64,000 bases of DNA, from contig NC_072462.1 of assembly GCF_027596085.1 (NCBI RefSeq), positions 20,931,421 to 20,995,420 on the forward strand, written 5' to 3'. Under the pieces are notes generated by a model. The model did no database searches. It saw nothing but the letters and a program-made list of their open reading frames with translations, and was not told the DNA's origin. The position numbers and the translations under genes were made by a program. Of this stretch, positions 48,250 to 61,699 are shown in pieces (the first letter of the stretch is position 1; every line of letters starts with the position of its first letter). The DNA is from Anoplopoma fimbria (lineage: Eukaryota > Chordata > Actinopteri > Perciformes > Anoplopomatidae).

Positions 48250-51200
48250 ACTGAAACATTTAGAGTGGGAGAGTGTTTGTTATGAGCAGCTAGCTGTAAG
48301 GCTGTCTAATCTCAGTGAATTTTTCAGTTTAGTTGGTTTTTAATTTTCCTGGAACTATTTTGGGGGGATTCCTCTATTTCATTTTCATTAAACCAACACC
48401 TTTTTTCACGCATGCATCTTTTATTCGTCTAACCTCCAGTGCCAGAGAACCACAATTAAATCCCTAATTTATGTAAAAATACTACCAGTAGCTTATTTTG
48501 TATTAGCCCTGTTGATTTTATTAATTGGGAGGAATATAGGGGTTAATCATTGTCCGTCCTCTAATAATTTTCTGAGATACAAAAACACATATTTAATGGC
48601 AAGGCATGGCAATAACATTTAAAGAGCACTATTCAGACACAAAGCAAATCAAATGCTTAAACAAGGGCATAAAAATATATTACACCAAATACTTTGAGAA
48701 TTTTCTTTAGTTGCATTTAAAAGTCAATGAAAACAAAAACAGAAAGTGAGAACAAGCAAATAAGCCATTCAAAATAAGAGAGAATTCGCATTTTTAAAAA
48801 CCAATTAAAACCAATAAATAGTTACGGACTAAACATAAGTGTCCATTTTATTGTAAAGCCACAGAAAACAAAAATGTTAAGGCCCTGATTTAAATGAGCT
48901 GACAGTTTCAGTACACCTCAGATATTCAGGAAGCTTGTTCCATAGGAGGAGAGCATATAATCATTCAATAAACCTCACAACAGTAGCAATAATGTTGTCA
49001 TCTACTGAGGTGATGGATCAATAGACAATCCATATGAATGCATACAGAATATGCTTTGTAATAAAACTGCACAAAATGATGCTTTAAAAATGTGTTGCTG
49101 ACATCACTTTCTGGCTGAATGTATTATGTGCTGGAATCCTGAGTCACATTTAATTTTCTGACCTTTGTCAAGAAACTCTTAATGAGTGTTTACTACCCTG
49201 GGATATATGTGGTTCTTTATATTGTTCACGACCCAGTCATTCTTACAACAAAGTTAATATTCTGGTCAACTCAATTAAGATAAAAACATTGACAGGAATG
49301 TTAACAAAAGGTTTTCTAATGGACTCTTTCTGAACCAACCAGTTCTCCGTCCTAACGTGAAATACCAACGCTATGTCAGCGGCCCTCGACGTCTGATACC
49401 TACGCACTGAGGCAAACTATAGCATCTACAGTATGAGACTCACTGGGCTCTCTACCAGCTCCAATGTAAACCCAGCGACGTCATTATTAGAAGGTAAAAA
49501 CAACTGACTTAGTATAAAGAGAAAGTCTGTTTTGGGAGAAGGTGAAGGTGGACGGATGGGTCAAACAAACACAGGACTTTGACAATGGAGACTGGTTAAC
49601 TTATTTCACTGTTGTTTTGTTATGTAACATACGTACATGGTGTTGTTAAGTACATAAGTTAAACATAGTTATTTAATGTAACATTTTATGCCAACATATA
49701 TCAAATGCCTAAAACACACAAAATAAAAAAAATTACTAAGTACTCAATATGACCTGAGATGGATTATAGCCTATACAATACATACAATGAATCGCTAGTT
49801 GAATTCCCATCACCTGTTGTTCTTCCCCCACTGGCGGGATGATTGGGTGGGTGGGGCATAGAAGCTTGTGTACTGTGAGCAGATGTAGCCGGTTGTGGGT
49901 GGTGATACTGCAGATAGGATGTGTGAAACTGTCTACCTGGTATTTTTTTTTGCCATAAACTCAGCAGCTTGTTTACATCTCTTTGAACATTGCTCATCAA
50001 AACGTTTGCCTCTTTTGTTCTATGGAGAGGGTTTTGCAGATAAACATTTTCATATTTCTCAAAGTGGAGTATTGTTCCAGATAGAATGAAGCTCTGGGGG
50101 ACAAGCAGTGGCTTTCCATAGAGCCCTCGCAGGTTAATATTCCAAGGCCAAAATGCGCTACAGGCTTTTTTTCTTCACCACAGGCAGAGCCCCATTATCA
50201 GCAGCTGGGCTCTGATTTATAACTGGGAGAAAATAGCTCATACGGATGTTGGAACAGGGCAGGAGCTTGAAACGCAGTTGACAAAGGCTGCAGCTCTGAA
50301 CGGAGTATGTCTATCCGTCCATCCATCTTTCCATCTATCAGGATCATGAGATCCCACAAAAATCCATCTTATGTGTTTGTGATCCAACCAATCAGATATC
50401 TGAAAGGAGCTATGGGCAGCTACAGGCATGGTTTATGTGGCAACACAGAGAGGCATCTGTCAGTTTAAAACAACAAAAATAGGCGCCTTCTAAATAGGTT
50501 AGCGTAGCTGCTCCAATAGCATTAGTTATATCAGAACTGGAGAGCATTTCTTAAGAGTTTGATTGACAGATGTTTCATTAAATCACCTGCCAAGTATCTT
50601 TTGGAAATGCCTGCCCTTTTCCCTAACAGTTTACAATGACGGTGTTTCAGATGATTCCGTGGAAAAAACCCTCTGGCGCGTCAGGTTAATGTGATCCCAC
50701 CTATATTTTGTGTTCATTCATAACTTGTTTCTGTATGCAAGACTATAAACAGAATGTACTTTTTTTTTTAAAGCTTACGATGCTCTTAATAAAGATATAC
50801 AAAAAATATCTAATCTTCCAACAAAAATCTAATAATTATGCTTGTAAAACGTATTAAAGTAGATTAGTGAATACTAATACAGCACACACTATGATAACAC
50901 ACCATACCAGCTTCATATGACAACATCAGATAATATTAGGATGGCCTTGGTCATCTGTGAATATGATTGCTTGCAGCACGCTCAGCTGCCTTGGACCTTC
51001 TACGTTTTGACAGCTCTATGATGCCAAAGAGCTTTCTGGGAAACCGTCTACATGCTGCAAGTCAAAAAGCACCAGACAACCACTCCCACCAACAATCATG
51101 TAAATAAGGCGCCGGCAAACAGTGGCACTCAAAATAGATGGAAGTTGTTTTCTTCTGCACAGAAGCGGCTGTTTTTCATGGTTTGGGCCTGATCGTTTCA

Positions 51201-53670
51201 GTGAAGGTACAGCTTATACTACATCAATCAGTCATATTTTAGACAACAGTTTGCTTCCGAGTTTGTGGTCTGGATTTATATTACAGGGGAGCTAAGCATT
51301 ACAGCTGCACCTATCAATAATTTCATATTAACAATAAATCAAATGAATCATCATATAGTGTTAAAGAATTCTCATGGCCCCTGTAGATATTAAGTCTTTG
51401 ACATCTGTTATTGTACGGCCAATAAAAGTAAATTAACTGTAGCACTTGAGTGTCAGAATCTATCACGTTTATCTCCCAGTGAAGATGCACACCCTTCTGG
51501 GTAACTACTGACAGTATGACCAGAGTACACAAATATGTTAAATAGCAGCATTTTCCCCGGGGATTATCTCGCATAATTTGGTAGTCGCGAAAAATGTGTA
51601 TGGAGACAAATCAGACTGGTATCCACAGCAATGTAGACTTTTAGCAAATGTTATATCACAGATACAATCAGTATTCAATGTTTTAAGATGTGATCTGAAT
51701 TTATCTGAGGACAATGGCAGCATTGAAGTCACTGAGTACACCAGCATACCAGCGTCCAATTGATAACCCATATAACAGATCCTCCTACGAATGCCTCAGT
51801 TTGCCAAAGATCAAACTGCATTTTGGTTTCTTCTTTTGGGTACGTTTGTTTCTTAGAGGTAGATCACTTTGCCTTTTCTCTGGTGGTATACAGTTATTTG
51901 AGGGCTGCCTCTTGCTGATCCATTCTTTGCCAGCCTGCTAGGCGGTCAGCGAGTAAGCTCTTTTCTTTTAGTTTCTTGGTAGTTGTGATAAAACAACAAG
52001 TTTCACAGTTTCTACTTGATTTTTTTTTTGTTGCCCCAATAATAATTTATCAGTGTTTAAAAAAGTAATGCGCAAAAACGCTTCATATTACCTCAGAGCC
52101 TAACTGGTTGTTTTGTCAGAACAAATGTCCATAACCTAAAAATAATCAGTTTACTATCATTGAAGACTCAGAAAACCCGCAGTTATTTACATGTTGGGAC
52201 CAGCAACCAGGTTATATTTGGCATTCTGGCATACAGATTCTAGAAAACTATCGCAAAACCCTAAACACTAAAAAATATGAATTTTAAGTTCCATGTTCTG
52301 TCATCTTATTCTATTACTTTTCCTGATGTATCAAGTTTTGCCGTGGTATCGTTTCAATTGAAAAATAATTGGGTAGTTATCATATTAAAGTCATAATTTC
52401 AATTTTCATGTATCAATAATTTGAAACACTTAATTATTGGGGCAGGAAAAGGAAAATCAAGTGTTGTGTTTGGCCTAAGCAGAACTGACCAATGAAACGC
52501 TTGAGTCACACTGCCCCTGGAGAAATAAATCCTGTCTAGTTAAGGCTTTTGAAACAGAGATAGGGCATACATTTCCCAATCGCAAAAGGTTCCCAGGTAA
52601 TTTCCAGGTAATTGTCAATTGAACCATAACAAGAACTATGTTCACTGTGTTGATGGAGTCACTCTAAATCCCCCTAAATAGCAGCCTCAGCACAACACCC
52701 ACAATGTAAATGCAAATGCGTGCGGTATCTCTTTTCCCGACAGTCCTCATTTTGCATTCCCATTTCATCCCACATGACATTAGATTGAATCTCTAGATGG
52801 AGGTCGATCGGCCGTGTCGTGTTTACATTTTCCCTGCACAAGTTCTTGACTTACGCAAACACTCAAGTCCTGGCTTTCTCTCTTCACTCCCTCGCTGTTA
52901 CAAACACACACATGAATACAAAACGGCCGAGATCCTCAGACAACAGACCTCAGACTGGCACTATAGCTGAGATGACTATCATTATAGCGCATCTTCTAAG
53001 TATTCCAACTCAATCAGAGGTGATACAAAAAGGCCTTATCAGAGCTGACGAGCTGCCCTCTCGAGTCCCCTTCTTCCTTCTTCTGCTGATTGCAGATATC
53101 AGCGTCTGTGTGGGCGAGATGCCGCCTGATGACTCTCCTCTCTCAAATGAGCCCATCTTCCCCGTTTATGCTGGGAAAGGTGATGGACTCTGTAGGTGTC
53201 ATAGCAAAACACCGGGTGGTGTGCGCACACGTAGAAGGTGAATGTTGTATATGGTGCACTTTACGGTCATACAACCTGTGCTAAGAAATCAGTGATTTCA
53301 AATAACTGTTATGATATATTCTCTATACAACTGTACATTTATTGTTTTTGGTGGTTGAAAGGCAATAATTCAGAAGGAGATAGGTTTGACTCAGGGAGCT
53401 ATCATGGATGAGTCCGTAAGCAACAAACACAACTTTTGATGCCAGATTGATTTGTTGCTGTTTCTCAGTGGCCAAGTGCCTGAAAAGCTGAGTCTTGTGT
53501 AGTTTGTCAAATTACTTTTTTATTATTATTATTTTTTATTTTTGCCACTAGTCCTTTATTACAGTTCTACTTTAAAACTGCTCTCATAAAGCACTGACCA
53601 AAAACATACAGCACTTGCAACCTTGTTAATAACGTTCCTCTGTTTTCTTGGATGTCTTCATGACCCCCTT
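48250..53670. other. Intergenic or intronic, no confident gene
   Basis: Two isolated exon-like segments (about 49817-49910, minus; about 53098-53182, plus) are treated as findings only. A repeat-like block lies near 48890-48970. Otherwise no recognised feature. Confidence 0.4.
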
Positions 53671-53676
53671 TAGATC

Positions 53677-53972
53677 ATTACATTACATTACATTACAGTC
53701 ATTTAGCAGACGCTTTTATCCAAAGCGACTTACAATCAGTAGTATATTACATATCATTCACACACTGATGACAGGCTACCATGCAAGGTGCCACCATCAG
53801 ACTCTAACTAACATTCATGCAACATCCAGTCCACACCGATGGCAAGCCTTCAGGAGCAACTTGGGGTTAAGTGTCTTGCCCAAGGACACATCGACTGCCG
53901 AAGCCGGATATTGAACCACCGATCCTCTGATTGGAGAACTACCTTGCTCTCCACTACGCCACAGCCGCCCCA
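53677..53972 (-). mobile_element. Full-length tRNA-headed SINE with TAATG tail
   Basis: On the minus strand it starts GGGGCGGCTGTGGCGTAGTG, giving an A box (TGGCGTAGTGG), then GAGCAAGGTAGTTCTCC and a slightly degenerate B box (GGTTCAATATCC). The body has CAGTCGATGTGTCCTTGGGC and AACCCCAAGTTGCTCC, and the 3' end TAAGTCGCTTTGGATAAAAG, CGTCTGCTAAATGACTG and (TAATG)n. Length is about 295 bases. It is the best preserved copy here and links the head module (also at 22690-22897) with the tail module (also at 5068, 13928 and 34121). Confidence 0.85.
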
Positions 53973-53979
53973 CATGCAT

Positions 53980-56900
53980 TAAAATGTGTGTTATATCCAA
54001 ATTGTATCTGAACATGATTTAAAGTAAATACCTTTACACCTGGTATTAATATTTGTTTCCAGATTCTATCGTTCTGACCAGCTGAAACAACCAAACAGGT
54101 TTGAGTGAGCATTAACGCATTTCAACCCAGTAATGATGCGTGGGTCAGGGTTTTTTAGTACTTGCACCTACCCGAAGCATTAGTAAATCCGCATCAACTT
54201 ACAAAAAAAAAAGCATCTGATTGGTCGTCTCTTTGGTGGGTCTTGAAGCCAAGCCCTTCACGCATTGACAAATGTCAGGCCTCTGTAGCTAGCGATTGTA
54301 GCTTCATATCGTCTTCAATTGAAAATGACCAGCATGCTTAGTAGTGTGAACGCAGCATCGGGTGCCTGATCGAGTGGACTGGATCGATGCATCTCTACTT
54401 GTTGGTCTCTTCTATCACTAAATACTTCCACTTCATAATTCCCCGTCACCTGCCGCTCTCTTTCACTTTTCATCAGTGGCCGCTCTAAAATGTGTCTTTT
54501 TTTAACACATTGTCCAGCCTTGATCTGAAACTCAAGGAATCAAGCATAATCTATTTTCATTATGAAACACAGGGACTGCACGACGAAATGCAGTTGTAGC
54601 ACAAAAAAACATGACGAACAGAACAAAAAAAAGTAGTACATTCCTGAGAGTATTCTTTGAACATGCATTAAGTGGAATGCAAACAGCAGCGTTTGCATAC
54701 AAAAAATTTGCTAAACAATATTGCTGACATCTTAACATTAAAAACTGGACATGGGGGAAACACTGTCCATCATCTGGGAATATATGTTTGAGCACCAAGC
54801 ATCACTGATGTAAAAAGAGTCTGCCTCCTCACATCCCACCAGGGTCTTGCGCTCTGCCCTGCGGTCCAACGGTCAAGTGCAGCTTTTCCTTGATGCTACG
54901 ATAGAGCCAGGTCTCTGTAGAGATGTCGGCACAATGACCACCAACATGCCGTTTCTCGTTTTGGCCTTAATTTTTATGTGACCGAACATTAGCCAGAATT
55001 GGACGGAATAGCATTAGGTCCTAGCTGAGAGACTTAGCTTCCAGCTTGGCTCTCCTCCCTCTGCTTCTGGGGCAGCCCACTCCCCTTTCAGTGGCGTTTG
55101 GTCCAGCAGGTCTGGCTGGGTGGTCAGCCATGATCGTCTCAAGGTCGGATCCCCATAAATGAATCCAATCACGATGCTTCCCTCTCTGAGGTTGATGAGC
55201 ATACTCTGTCATAATGTTAAATGTGCTCAAGTGTCAAAGACAAAAAGACAAAAAGATGAAGTTGCAAAGTTCAATGCTCAAATTCTAAATGTACATACAC
55301 AGAGCTTTGTGGGACATAATTCTCTACACGTGTTTATCACTGCGTACTTTTCTTTTTCACTTCAGATTGAGACATCCTGTATGTGCTCAAATGGCAGATG
55401 CTGTCATAGGTAATGACAGATAATTAGCCGCCAGTGTAATGCCTCAGCGGGCATAACAAAGCACAGCGTTTTTATAACCTAAGGGTAATGAGAATTATCA
55501 TCATCATGTTGAGCAGGCAGCAGTTGAGACAGCTCGTTTAAAAACCAATCATCACTCAGCTGAGGTTCTTTGATGTGAGCTGGTGGACGAACACTGTAAA
55601 ATCATCTGACTGTGTCATTTCCTCTGAGTGTCGCTCACAATTCGCATCGCCCTGGGGTTCACACACGATTAATTTGTAGCCTGGTCGCTTACAGAACGTA
55701 ATCACACAGGGTTTTAATCAGCTGTGGGGGTCCTGAGCAAATATACTCCTGTCCAGATTCCAAATCTAGTCCTGAGCAGAGGCTGGAAAGGCAAAGACAC
55801 ACCGGCAGCTGGTGGCTCTGCTTGTCTAAATCTTTGTCCGCCTTTCTTGCTTCAAATTTCATTTTTTCAGTGGTTCTTAAAAGAGGGAGAAACTCAGCCT
55901 GTTAAATGGCTAGTTTTCAGATTAATAGCTCAATTAAAAGAAATACAGATGTTTTGAAAGTTAAAGTGTTTTCTCTCATTTTTACTATATCAGTGTTCAG
56001 TCGATTCCTGGAAACTGCTCTTTAAATACATTCATAACTACATTCATAACAGGATTTTCTGAAATTCAGCAAAGGACGTTCAATCTTCTACCCGCGCTCT
56101 GTTTTACCACAACAAAGAACCTATCTGGTCTTCAGCACAGCTTTAGTCTGAACACAGTCACATAATCTATGCAGATTTGGGGAGGTTCCTCTGTTAAACA
56201 TCATCAATGAAACATTGTTTCTGTCCTTGAGGTCTAGGTGTTGGATGCATTTCCTTAAATCTATGTTTACAATTTTGTTTTCTACATTGCATTAGTGTGT
56301 TTTTTTGGTATGGTACAGCCACCTGTTCATAACTTACTTTTTGCGAAACCATTGGCTGGAGTGTGTACTGTGTCACCTGCATGCAAGCACATGCATGTCC
56401 TAAGCTAAGAAAAATGGGGTCCCATTCATAAAACATTGCTCCATAGTGTGCCCTAGACTTCCACATGTAATGCTGTTGTTCTTTTATCCACAGCTGTTGG
56501 AGCCTCGGTCAGGCTATATTATTTTAGGAATACAAAAAAATCAAGATGCACTGACATTTCACATGCCACGTATTTTCTGAACATTCTGACACCAAAATAG
56601 CATTTTTCAAATATAGAAATCCACAAAAAATTTAGTTTACTCTCTGTTTCGGCAAAAGACTTCCGTAAGAAGGAACGCGCTATCTAACAATTTTTTTTGT
56701 AATGCTAACTACAATAGCGGTTAGCTGAGTAATTATCTAATGATAGCAGAAGAAAATATAAATACATTATGCAAATATAACTCAATCTGCTTTCGTCCAT
56801 CCACACAATGGTCAACATTTCCAAACGATGACAGGGAACACGTGGTTAAGATTGCAAAACTGTTGGGGTTAATCTTTTAAGAAATTCATAAAGTTAGGAA

Positions 56901-57258
56901 ACAGTCTGGTTAACATTGTAACAGTTGACGTTGTAAAATGGCTGCAGTTAACTTGTAACACACGGCTCACGCTTTGAAATGGTCATGATTAATGTTGCAA
57001 CGCGTGGTGAATGTTGGGAAATTGTCGCAGATAAGCTAAGGGTTAGAAAAATCAGCATGGTTTGGCTTTAGAGAAGTATGTTGTAATGTCATGGTCCCTT
57101 TACATAATGTCGTATAATCACTCAACTTTTGGTTTCACTAGGGACATGAACGCCGGTCCTCTGAAACCCTCTGTTTGTTTGTCCTATCCACCACCCACCC
57201 ATAGTGGACTTTTGCTTAATACTGCATCCGTTGCTCTGTGTCTAATCAATATACTGGT

Positions 57259-57292
<34 letters not shown>

Positions 57293-60260
57293 GGAGTTAG
57301 TTTAAAGCCAGGTGCGTTTCATACAAAGGCAAAACGGTGCATTGTGTGTCAGTATCATGACACAGAGGGGCACTGTCCAAGCGCTAGTATTTGACACCCT
57401 TGGAATGAGACCTGAAACAGGATACCTAAAAGATCACTTTATTGAGCTATCATGTGAAGTACCTCTGTGAGAATCTTCATTCACATTCATTTCAATTGCA
57501 AAGGAAATACGACCTCATACACATGCAGTCACTGTGTCAATATCTTCTCTGTTACTGCATCCATCATTTGCCCCATCTTAATGAGGTGTCAAATGTTTCT
57601 TTCGCATACTGGATATGGATCCAACTCGGCTCTTCTTTCTCTAATTGACCATACCATACTTACTCTATGTGTGACTTGAAATCAATATAAACTGATTTTA
57701 CCATTTTCGTTGGCAGCAATGGTCAGTGTTGATAAGTCTAAATAGATGGTTTTACCTATAATGGATTGTCCCAGTTCAGGATATAGAATATTTGGATAGA
57801 TGTATTACTTGTATTTTAAACCCCAAAAATGTAGTAGATGGGCAAGAATAAATACAAAATCGGTCTTATTGCCTCCATTTTAACATTTAACAATTAGCCT
57901 AACTAATTTTACTGATTATTTATAGAAGTCATGAAATAAAACAGTATTTTTTATTTGGGTGACTAAAAATCAAGAAAAACTCTCATATACATAATATTGA
58001 ATGTCATTTTTCTTTTCTTTTTTACGATAGCTTTATTATTTTTAACTTAATTTAAGGCCCAGAGCCAGTCCTTTAATGCAATATTTTGGTTATTACAATA
58101 CAAATAGTTAATGCAAACTTATTTTACACCTAGAATGTTAAGTAAAATGTTCCTTATTGTGCAGAGTGAAAAAAATAATTATTGTTTATGGGGGTGTATA
58201 ATGCTACAGAGATTCTGGAAGAGTGTAATGAAATGCACAATGCTCAATATTGGAGAGGAAATTCCTTTCTGAGCCAAACTTTGTGGACTGGGAATGTACC
58301 CTGAAAACTTTGTTGTCAGTGCAACAGACACTGCTTACTGACTTTGGGCTTTTAAAAGCCAGATAATTGCACTATTATGGAAGAATATAAATCTACCTCC
58401 TATTGGAATCTGGATACAGGAGACAAACAGAGAGACTATCCTATATTTTAAAGAAAGACAGACAAAGTCATCATTTTGAATGATTTGTAACTGTCTGGAA
58501 TATATAAACTGTTATGCATTTTATATTATTTATTTATTTGTATGTTTTTGTTTGTTTGTTTGTCAAATTCAATAAAAAAAAGGAACTCTAAAGTATTTTA
58601 GTTAGTCTTAGATGTTTCATGTTTCACTCATAACAGATATAAAATGTTATATCTCTGATAACAGAGCATTTGACAAAGTAATGCTTGGAAAATTAAAAGT
58701 GTCACCTTAGTAGTAATAAATTGAAATGGCATTCGGTTTGAACAAAAAGTAGCCCAAATTTTCACTTTGGACAATGAGCAAAATTTGCATCCCTCTGTTG
58801 GGTAATTAAAGGCTACTGACAAAGCTGATCAATAACTGATGATGAATAGACTTTCAATAATTGATATTGTGTCACTGCCTTTGTATGGTTTGACCTCTGT
58901 TGAAGCCTCAATTAACCTTATAAATGGTTAACTAAGGCAGATGTTCAAACTACAATAGGAGCTGCTCATCCAGTCAGTGGAGGTCCTCAGCATGCTTTAG
59001 GCAACAGTCAGTTTGGAATTCAGGAAATGAGGAGACTACCGTGACTGTCCAGTGCTAGCATGTCGAGGCTGGCTAGTGTGTTAGCGCTTAGTCGCCAGCT
59101 AGCCCTGTGAGTAGTCACTAACCATTTACAGAACCAGTTTTGAGAGCTCGTCATTACAGCTGAATGCAGACTGGTGAAGTGGAGCAGGAGATAAATCTGA
59201 TTCTTCGACTTTCAAAAAAGCAGCCTCACACTCCAGGCACCTTCACTCACACACGGTGGTGCTAGGCCGGCGCTCTTCCTCCATAGTATAACATATTAGG
59301 ATCAGTCATGCACAGACACACAGTGGGGCGGTGGTTAGGCGGGTTTTGGCCTGGGGCACCGTTTGTCCGAACCTCTGCTGGATCCAGTCCTTTTATCACG
59401 AACTGGTTTGACTCAGCCACCGCATGGGACAAGAAAGTCACAGCACATCCCCTCTTAATCTATCTAAACAACTTATATGAACTCCTCCCCTCTGGAAGAA
59501 TTATACAAAATAATATTTCCTCCACATAAGCAATTTATGTTACATTATATTTGTCTGCTACCAATTCACATTCATTTCTCCCTGTTTTTCTAACAGTTTT
59601 TCAACCTTTTTGATATGAAGTGCCATTACATTTTCTTGTTAATCAGTGTGCCATTTCAACATTAATGTTGACGTTAAGTTTAATCACGTTAAAGTTAAAC
59701 CACATAAAAATGTAAATCTCCAACAGATCTGGGTTTTTTTTTATTCCATCCATACAGGCAAAGAGCCTCGCAACATTGTTTTAAAACTTCTTTCACTCAT
59801 AATCAGGATATTGCAATTATATGAGAGATAAGGCTGCCATCCTTATAAAAACATCCACGTCGGAGATTAAATCATTACACCTCCCAACCGTCCACCAATA
59901 TTGTTCATCAGCAATAAACTAAAAAAATACTGCAAAGAAGGCAACGAGTACTCGCCAATCAGAGGTGGTGTAAGGTGTGTCTTCGCCGAATGGGAAAAAT
60001 AAATCCAAACAAACTGTGAAAGAGATTATTTAGCATTCAGACAATTTGATACTTTAACATTTCACAAAAACCTCTCTTGCACACTCATTGGTTAAGCTAC
60101 CATGTGACACCATTGGCACGCATGCAAATGGTTACCCAATCAAGATCGAAGCCTTTTAAATTAATTAAAGCTGCTTCAGCATGACATACAATGCAGGTTG
60201 TTATACATTTCCCTGTACATTATTGAATATAACTGCATGTGACCATATCTATATATAATA
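53980..60260. other. Intergenic, no gene recognised
   Basis: No confident gene. A GC-richer patch at about 55014-55230 has overlapping open frames on the minus strand (62 and 69 codons) but no splice or family evidence. A (TTAG)n tract is at 57257-57291. The stretch 55400-55600 is compositionally denser and may be regulatory. Confidence 0.4.
57257..57291. repeat. (TTAG)n microsatellite
   Basis: About nine tandem TTAG units. Confidence 0.95.
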
Positions 60261-60276
60261 ATTGTACACAATAATT

Positions 60277-60308
60277 GTCTACAGGGCGTAATTGTACGCC
60301 CTGTAGAC
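60277..60308. repeat. Perfect 14-bp inverted repeat, 4-base loop
   Basis: GTCTACAGGGCGTA, loop ATTG, TACGCCCTGTAGAC. All 14 pairs are Watson-Crick. No gene is adjacent. Confidence 0.9.
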
Positions 60309-60763
60309 GCTGTATAACTACTTGATCTTCATAGACTGTAGCAGCTATATGTTTTGGTCTATTGGCCCTATGATAACCACTGTCTGTTTATTTTTCAGCA
60401 CTGTCACTACATCATTTGCCTCACTTTGATTGACAAGATTTCAATGTTAAGGGAATATCAGAGCTTTTTTCCCCCTCTTTGTGTCTCTCTCTCTCTTGAG
60501 TCTTTTCTTCCTCATCCTCAGACCAAGTCTCCAGTACACTCCCTCTTACTGCCTGCTTGCACCACTGTTGTTGAGGCAGTGTTCTCAAGCCTCTAATGGC
60601 TAAATGATCTCAAATGGATGCACTTAACATGTGCAGTCCTACATTTCCCCACATGGCCCATGTTTGTCAGACATTTTCCATTCTCACCAAAAAAAACACA
60701 TGACCCAAATTTCAATAAATGTCTGTTTCCACATGTTCCGGTGACCGAGTCGCACCATTCACA

Positions 60764-60777
60764 GTAACCATGGCGAC
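60764..60777. promoter_or_regulatory. RFX-type X-box
   Basis: GTAACCATGGCGAC, reverse complement GTCGCCATGGTTAC, is close to the palindromic RFX consensus GTYGCCATGGYRAC. No promoter or exon is recognised next to it, so a distal enhancer role is only a guess. Confidence 0.45.
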
Positions 60778-61642
60778 TAAAAGCATATGACTATTTCTCT
60801 CTGTCAGAGCATTTACATTCCTCACAGGACAAAGAGCAAAGAGCATATTTTGAGATTTAAGAAAGCTGTCTGATGCAAACCTACAACGCCGTATTAAAGC
60901 TATTGCAGGTTAAAAGAAAACAATAATTACAGAGCCGGGTGAAGTGGTAATAATCCGAGAAAAACCCCTGAATTTATGAGATTCAAATTGTAAATTTATG
61001 AGAAATATATACACGGATATTCTTTAAGATTAAGGTGGCAAATTTACGAGAAAGAACTCACAATTTGACTGTATCTATATTTATTTATTTTTACCTACAA
61101 TGGCCATTGTAGAAACCACATTATTAAAGGCAGGTTGGACAACAGACTGCCTCGTCCTTTCACTGTGTACAAGACCTTTTTATAGTTTGTATAGAGACAT
61201 GTGGAGGCCTGACCACTCTGTCTATGTTACTCAAACTGCATGTTTATAACATTTCATCATTCAGCTGCAGTGGACAAGCAGAATATGTTCAAGTGCAAAG
61301 TTAACGCTGTGCTGCACTGTTGGTCACAAACTTTAGTTTTATTTGCACCGTTGCTCCTTCTTGGAAGAAAGCAGCTGCAGTCAGTTTGGATTCAGATAAA
61401 TTACAATGGATTCCATCTGCAACTTAGACTCATGGCAGAAAATATATCTGCTTATAGCCAGTATTGATATCAAACTAGAGACCATCTTGCGATGGGATCA
61501 CAACAGCCGCAACTCCAAATTGAACCAAGGACGTAAAATGATGGCCCTTTCCCTACTTTCCACCCCTTTTCTTCCAGCACTCTTACTTGTACTATGCCCT
61601 TCTTCAAAGTCGTCCTTCATTTTTATCTCATGGGAACAGGCA

Positions 61643-61690
61643 GGGAGCTCAGGATTCCTGAAGGAATTCCTGAAGGAATCCTGAGCTCCC
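61643..61690. repeat. Perfect 16-bp inverted repeat with repeated core
   Basis: GGGAGCTCAGGATTCC at 61643-61658 and its exact reverse complement at 61675-61690. They flank TGAA-GGAATTCC-TGAA, which itself holds an 8-bp palindrome. A near-complete 48-base palindrome. Confidence 0.9.
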
Positions 61691-61699
61691 CAGAAAGCC

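Noticed and set aside
52819..53241. 140-codon + strand open frame
   Set aside because: No signal peptide logic, family motif or codon pattern; only a short inner segment is exon-like and is listed as a low-interest finding.
55014..55230. Two overlapping minus-strand open frames in a GC-richer patch
   Set aside because: The frames compete with each other and neither has splice sites or a recognisable domain; left as unassigned.
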